Assembly: GCA_023475715.1 (NCBI GenBank)
Contig: JAMCVO010000679.1
Location: 1-10,276 of the forward strand
Reading direction: 5' to 3'
Length of the DNA: 10,276 nt
Source of the DNA: Actinomycetota bacterium
GTDB taxonomy: Bacteria > Actinomycetota > Humimicrobiia > Humimicrobiales > Humimicrobiaceae
The notes under the pieces were generated by a model. It made no database searches. It was not told where the DNA came from and saw only the letters and a list, made by a program, of their open reading frames with translations. Each line of letters opens with the position of its first letter. The stretch's first letter is position 1. Below, piece by piece: positions 7,049 through 10,276 of this stretch. The translations under genes and the position numbers were made by a program.

Positions 7049-7141
7049 TCACGCATTAAACTTGGGGCTGTACATTTTTGATAGTTTTTCAAGTCTGACA
7101 TCAGGTACCACAACAATCCTAACATTTGGTTCAATAATGCT
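7049..7141 (-). pseudogene. Relic of a ychF-like GTPase gene (30 codons)
   Basis: Between the aroE stop and the pilD promoter, one minus-strand frame from 7141 reads SIIEPNVRIVVVPDV and continues RLEKLSKMYSPK, then stops at TGA (7049-7051). This matches, as I recall the family, the segment after the P-loop of the universally conserved GTPase YchF/Ola1 (roughly residues 33-60: CTIEPNVGVVPVPDPRL, then a KLAEI-PKK-like stretch). There is no start codon, no P-loop and no continuation into the VDIAGL switch region, and a TAA precedes the fragment by one codon. It therefore looks like a leftover of a deleted gene. The match is short; I judge it likely but not proven. A complete ychF copy would be expected elsewhere in the genome. 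Confidence 0.55.
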
Positions 7142-7151
7142 ATTTTAAGAG

Positions 7152-8033
7152 CTAAATTAAAGCAGACTCGAGGATTATTTTTTTTATCTCATTTGTATCG
7201 GGTAAGATATCGAACCAGATTTTAAAGGAATAGGCTGCCTGGTTTATAAGCATATCAATTCCTGTCACAATTGTTGCCCCTTCCTTCTTGCCTTTCTGAA
7301 TAAATTTTGTTTCCCCAGGGTTATAAACCATCTCAAATATAAATTTATCTTTTAAATTCCACTTCGAAGGTATCGGCAGCAATTTTTTTAATTCTCTTTT
7401 TGATTCCATATTCATACCCGCAGGAGAGCAGTTTACGATTAAATCAATATTTTCAATTTCGCTGTTTAATTCATTTAAATTCTCAATAACTTCAATATTT
7501 GATGAAATTTTGTTAAAAATATTTACCAATTCCAGAGTTTTATCACGGATAATATCAAAAACATAAATTTTACCCACTTTCTTTTGGCCCAGCCCGTAAA
7601 CTGTACTCTTTGCAACTCCTCCGGCACCGACAACCAGACATTTTTTACCTGTCCATAGGAATCTTTTATCATCCAGAGACTTTGTAAATCCGGGAACATC
7701 GGTGCTGTAACCAATCGATATGCTTCCAGACGATACTTTATCCTGAATAAATTTAACAGTATTTATTGCTTTAATAAATGATGCAACCTTATCTGTTTGA
7801 TCAACGAGATTAAAAATTTTTTCCTTAAACGGCATTGTCACATTTAATCCTATAAATTCGAGATTCCTGGTACCAATAAAAGCCTGTTCCAAATTATTTT
7901 CAGTTGGCTCAAAAACCACGTATAAGCAGTTTTTCTTATACTTGCTGATGAAATAATTCTGTATTTTAGGAGAAAAGCTGTGGCGAGCAGGATTACCAAA
8001 AAGTCCAATCAGCCTTGTGTTAGAATCTGTCAT
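7152..8033 (-). CDS. aroE: Shikimate dehydrogenase
   Basis: The 293-residue product reduces 3-dehydroshikimate to shikimate with NADPH, the fourth shikimate step. The N-terminal substrate domain has GNPARHSFSPKIQN (13-26) with S19 and S21, the catalytic K70 in NVTMPFKEK (64-72), N91 (AINTV) and D112 (STDVPGF). The Rossmann domain has the glycine-rich loop VVGAGGVAKS (134-143), NCSPAGM (201-207) and Q265 (LINQAAYSF), which contacts shikimate. The set of substrate residues points to AroE rather than YdiB or a quinate-specific homologue. The ATG at 8033 gives a standard N-terminus but has no clear Shine-Dalgarno. A gap of 182 nt holding the ychF-like relic and a promoter separates it from the prepilin peptidase, so it may be in a different transcript from the other aro genes. 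Confidence 0.96.
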   Translation of the reverse strand: MTDSNTRLIGLFGNPARHSFSPKIQNYFISKYKKNCLYVVFEPTENNLEQAFIGTRNLEFIGLNVTMPFKEKIFNLVDQTDKVASFIKAINTVKFIQDKVSSGSISIGYSTDVPGFTKSLDDKRFLWTGKKCLVVGAGGVAKSTVYGLGQKKVGKIYVFDIIRDKTLELVNIFNKISSNIEVIENLNELNSEIENIDLIVNCSPAGMNMESKRELKKLLPIPSKWNLKDKFIFEMVYNPGETKFIQKGKKEGATIVTGIDMLINQAAYSFKIWFDILPDTNEIKKIILESALI

Positions 8034-8106
8034 GGTAAATAATTTTTTTAATGTTCATAAATTTGCAATTAGTGCCAATTTCATTATTATATAATATTTT
8101 CGCTCA

Positions 8107-8394
8107 TCAACATTTTATCTCAAATGAGTCATAAACTGGAGAGTCTTTAATTTCTTCCATCTCAACATGAGCTACATGAGAGAAAGACGGACCATTTTTA
8201 ACTTCTCGTATAAATTTACTTAAACTATCTGGCTCTCCCTGACAAACAATCTCAACTTTATTATCATAAGTATTTCTTACATAACCTTTTATATTATACC
8301 GCACTGCTCTATATTGGGCAAAATATCTAAATCCGACTCCCTGTACTCTGCCTGATAATAGGAGATTATAAGTTTCTATTTTTTTTTGACTCAT
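8107..8394 (-). CDS. acyP: Acylphosphatase
   Basis: The 95-residue product is a standard small acylphosphatase (alpha/beta ferredoxin-like fold) that hydrolyses acyl phosphates such as acetyl or carbamoyl phosphate. The family signature SGRVQGVGFRYFAQYRA (14-30) includes the phosphate-binding loop and catalytic R23; the second catalytic residue N41 lies in GYVRNTYDNKVEI (37-49). The C-terminal part has the expected GPSFSHVAHVEM and YDSFEI. I chose the ATG at 8392-8394 over the TTG one codon upstream; no strong Shine-Dalgarno is present for either. It lies 73 nt before aroE and after the epimerase relic. Its partner substrate in the cell cannot be read from the context, as is usual for this family. 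Confidence 0.94.
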   Translation of the reverse strand: MSQKKIETYNLLLSGRVQGVGFRYFAQYRAVRYNIKGYVRNTYDNKVEIVCQGEPDSLSKFIREVKNGPSFSHVAHVEMEEIKDSPVYDSFEIKC

Positions 8395-8506
8395 CAATTT
8401 AAAATTAGATTTTTCATCATCAGCAATTAAGTATATAACACATAATCAGAGGGATAAAGGTTGAATTAGAAAGAATCCTATTTATGGTCATCATTTGACA
8501 GTTTAT

Positions 8507-8706
8507 TTACAATGCTCCGTATTCCCTTAACCACTTTACATTATCTTCGACCGCTTTTTTTATAACCTGTGGGAAATATCCTAAATCACTGCTGGCTTTC
8601 TTATGACTGATTAAAGAATTACTTAAAAGAGTTTTCTGCCTTTTGCAAGCAGCTCTCTTACAATGACATTTCCGACATGTCCTGTTGCACCGGTAACAAC
8701 ATGCAT
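8507..8706 (-). pseudogene. NAD(P)-dependent epimerase/reductase gene with its middle lost
   Basis: From an ATG at 8704-8706 with GGAAGGG upstream, the minus strand encodes MHVVTGATGHVGNVIVREL (residues 1-19), the Rossmann TGxxGxxG start of an extended short-chain dehydrogenase/NAD-dependent epimerase, and ends at a TAA (8623-8625) after 27 codons. In another frame, overlapping it from about 8638 to the TAA at 8507-8509, the sequence reads as the C-terminal end of the same family: SLISHKKASSDLGYFPQ, then VIKKAVEDNVKWLREYGAL. Family members are about 310-340 residues, so some 250 internal codons, including the YxxxK catalytic region, are gone and the two ends are out of frame. A single internal deletion is the simplest explanation. 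Such genes often accompany a glycosyltransferase like the one upstream; the living form may have been a dihydroflavonol-4-reductase-like protein. Confidence 0.8.
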
Positions 8707-8767
8707 CTTAACCCTTCCAAAAAGACCTTAAATTGAATATGATGTTAAACATGATTTGAAATACATA

Positions 8768-9967
8768 TTATTTTCTTTCGCTTTTAAATTCAGCCAATTC
8801 TATGTTGTTCTCATCCGGAACACCATAAGTTCGGTCTTTCCAGTTTATACCTTTGCCAAACCTGGATTGGATGTATGAATTCATTGCAATAAGGACTATA
8901 AATGCAACAGTAATAGGAGTAAAAAAAATATCAAGAATTCTTTCTTTGAATCTTATTGCAAGCACAATTTTTATCACAAATATTAATAATATTTGAATAA
9001 TATTTAAACTTATTAATATTCTAGGCCAGTCAAAAATAAAAATTCCCAGGGGCAGTAAAATAAACGGAACTAAAAATATCAATGAGATGAAAAAAACTGC
9101 AATACACTCCATTAAAAAATTACAATCAAAAGCCGCATAAATAAACCTTGAAAAACCCTTTATAACATCGGACTTATTGGTATACATCCGGCAGAAGATA
9201 CTGTCACTGCCATCATAAACCATAATCTTAAAGCCATGTCTTTTTACCTGTTTGGAAATATGGATGTCTTCAAGTATTTCATCTTTTACTGACTCGAATC
9301 CACCAATCTTTTCATAAACTTGCTTTTTAAATAAGAAAAATTGTCCCATTCCTGTACTGAAAAATGGACTTTTTGTATGTTTAACAAGAATAAGCGGCAT
9401 TAAGGAAAGTATTGCAAAATGAATAAAACGTATAGTCATTCTCTCAGAAAAAGTTACAGCAATCTGTCTCGGATAGACAGAATTAACATCAATTTTATCT
9501 CGCATCAATGCAGCAAGTGAACCTGAAATTGAGTCAGGAAAATGCAGGGTATCTGCATCCGTAAATACAAAATATTCGCCTTTAGCAAGTTTGGAAAGCT
9601 GATGGCAGGCAAAACATTTACCTTTCCATCCTTGTGGCAGCGGTGCACCTTTTATAAGTCTTACCCTGCTATCTTTCTGAGCAAATTCCTGAACAATTTG
9701 ACCTGTTGCATCCATTGAATTATCATCGAGTACAAGTATCTCCAAATTTGGGTAATCTTGCTTGACCATGGAATTAAGAATTCTTCTAATATTCCCTTCC
9801 TCGTTTCTTGCCGGAATTAAAATTGAAACCAGTGGCGGTGATTTTAAAGTATTTTCTGAAAGTTTAAAATTATTTATGTTTTTAAACAAAATAATATTAA
9901 TTATAAAATTAATTAATATTATTGTAAGAGCGAAAATAACAAAATATTGATAATAAAGTAAAAACAT
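8768..9967 (-). CDS. Membrane-bound family 2 glycosyltransferase (CrtQ-like layout)
   Basis: The 399-residue product (from the ATG at 9967) has one N-terminal membrane segment (about 7-28), a cytoplasmic GT-A domain and three or four C-terminal membrane segments (about 284-313, 322-337, 344-365). GT2 motifs are PARNEE (52-57), DDNSMDAT (81-88), the metal-binding DAD (137-139) and the catalytic-base ED in ILEDI (231-235). The pieces GWKGKCFACHQ (113-123) and the C-terminal NWKDRTYG resemble the carotenoid glycosyltransferase CrtQ and related enzymes that glycosylate lipids or carotenoids, but the acceptor is unknown. The start is set by AAGGTG at 9974-9979, 6 nt before the ATG; a GTG inside that site is an alternative start three codons earlier. 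The epimerase relic follows after 61 nt, suggesting a once two-gene lipid-sugar or terpenoid unit. Confidence 0.88.
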   Translation of the reverse strand: MFLLYYQYFVIFALTIILINFIINIILFKNINNFKLSENTLKSPPLVSILIPARNEEGNIRRILNSMVKQDYPNLEILVLDDNSMDATGQIVQEFAQKDSRVRLIKGAPLPQGWKGKCFACHQLSKLAKGEYFVFTDADTLHFPDSISGSLAALMRDKIDVNSVYPRQIAVTFSERMTIRFIHFAILSLMPLILVKHTKSPFFSTGMGQFFLFKKQVYEKIGGFESVKDEILEDIHISKQVKRHGFKIMVYDGSDSIFCRMYTNKSDVIKGFSRFIYAAFDCNFLMECIAVFFISLIFLVPFILLPLGIFIFDWPRILISLNIIQILLIFVIKIVLAIRFKERILDIFFTPITVAFIVLIAMNSYIQSRFGKGINWKDRTYGVPDENNIELAEFKSERK

Positions 9968-9973
9968 TTTTAA

Positions 9974-9979
9974 CACCTT
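9974..9979 (-). promoter_or_regulatory. Shine-Dalgarno that decides the glycosyltransferase start (AAGGTG)
   Basis: AAGGTG on the minus strand is followed by 6 nt and then ATG (9965-9967). The GTG at the end of this site could extend the frame by three codons but would overlap the ribosome site, so the ATG is preferred. Confidence 0.6.
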
Positions 9980-10276
9980 AATTAATTGTTATTAAAATTT
10001 TAATGTTTCATAACTTTAAATTAAATTTAATTTTTTTATATGTTTGTAACTTATCATCTTATTTTAGGAGTAAATAAGTCTTTTAAATTTATAAAAAATA
10101 TTTATACAATCATAAGGTTTGTATTAATATCTTACAAGGCAAATTTTATTTTTTAATTTCTTTCTCCAGAATTTCTTCATTTTCTTTCTATATAATTTCT
10201 TTAAAAAAGACAAATTGGTAACTTCTAATCTACTCTTCAAAAAAAGTAATGCCAGCTCCGGGTGATTTTATTAATA
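9980..10276. other. AT-rich stretch without a recognisable gene
   Basis: This end of the window is strongly A+T-rich and probably holds the leader and promoter of the glycosyltransferase, although I find no convincing -35/-10 pair. It contains two perfect palindromes, ATTAAAATTTTAAT at 9991-10004 and AAATTAAATTTAATTT at 10018-10033, and a 7-bp inverted repeat CTTATTT/AAATAAG at 10058-10078. At the right edge a minus-strand frame ending at TAG (10230-10232) reads LIKSPGAGITFFEE and could be the C-terminus of a gene entering from the right; it is too short to identify. A second minus-strand frame stays open from 10267 to TAA at 10124-10126 and is very Lys/Arg-rich, but it lacks a good start. 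Confidence 0.4.

Noticed and set aside
7523..7714. Minus-strand 63-codon frame inside aroE
   Set aside because: It lies in another frame within the Rossmann domain of aroE and has no independent support.
8395..8506. Possible promoter upstream of acylphosphatase (TATACT)
   Set aside because: The -10-like hexamer has no acceptable -35 at 16-18 nt; the match is no better than expected in this AT-rich gap.
9762..9950. Plus-strand 62-codon frame opposite the glycosyltransferase N-terminus
   Set aside because: It is the antisense shadow of the membrane segment and GT-A start of the glycosyltransferase.
10124..10267. Lys/Arg-rich minus-strand open frame near the right edge
   Set aside because: It is only about 47 codons, has no good start with a ribosome site, and its composition is what AT-rich non-coding DNA would give; I could not link it to any family.
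1..10276. CRISPR array, tRNA/rRNA genes, insertion sequences or phage-type modules
   Set aside because: No spaced direct repeats, tRNA-like cloverleaf, transposase or integrase motif was seen on either strand by reading.

Overview
The window is a low-G+C (about one third by eye) bacterial segment in which every convincing gene lies on the minus strand. Read in the direction of transcription (high to low coordinates) the order is: family 2 glycosyltransferase, collapsed NAD-dependent epimerase remnant, acylphosphatase, aroE, a short remnant that looks like ychF, prepilin peptidase, aroC, aroK, aroB, aroQ, M24 peptidase (pepQ/papA type), efp, nusB, and the start of an ispA-type prenyl diphosphate synthase that runs off the left edge.

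The order aroE - prepilin peptidase - aroC - aroK - aroB - aroQ - pepQ - efp - nusB matches the conserved order I recall from actinobacteria such as Mycobacterium tuberculosis. Parts of it (aroQ-pepQ-efp, nusB-ispA) are also familiar from Firmicutes. With such AT-rich sequence, an uncultured low-G+C actinobacterial lineage or a clostridia-like Firmicute is plausible; this is inference from gene order and composition, not a taxonomic assignment.

Region 1-7042 reads as one long transcription unit. A good sigma-70-type promoter (TTGACT, 17-nt spacer, TATTAT) sits at 7014-7042 upstream of the prepilin peptidase. From aroC onward the genes are separated by 0 to about 20 nt, except for a 67-nt gap before aroB, and I saw no convincing terminator. 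The unit supplies five of the seven shikimate-pathway steps when aroE just upstream is counted (AroB, AroQ, AroE, AroK, AroC); DAHP synthase and EPSP synthase are not here. It also carries translation and transcription factors (EF-P, NusB), a peptidase and an isoprenoid synthase. Several starts are non-ATG: aroC uses TTG, and aroB has no in-frame ATG or GTG that keeps its conserved N-terminus, so it probably starts at ATT.

Region 7049-8767 shows gene decay: a 30-codon ychF-like relic between aroE and the prepilin peptidase, and an epimerase gene reduced to its two ends. The far right (9980-10276) is very AT-rich and holds no gene I can name. I found no mobile element, CRISPR array, RNA gene or evidently new system; the points of interest are the unusual start codons, the two gene relics and the hybrid gene order.
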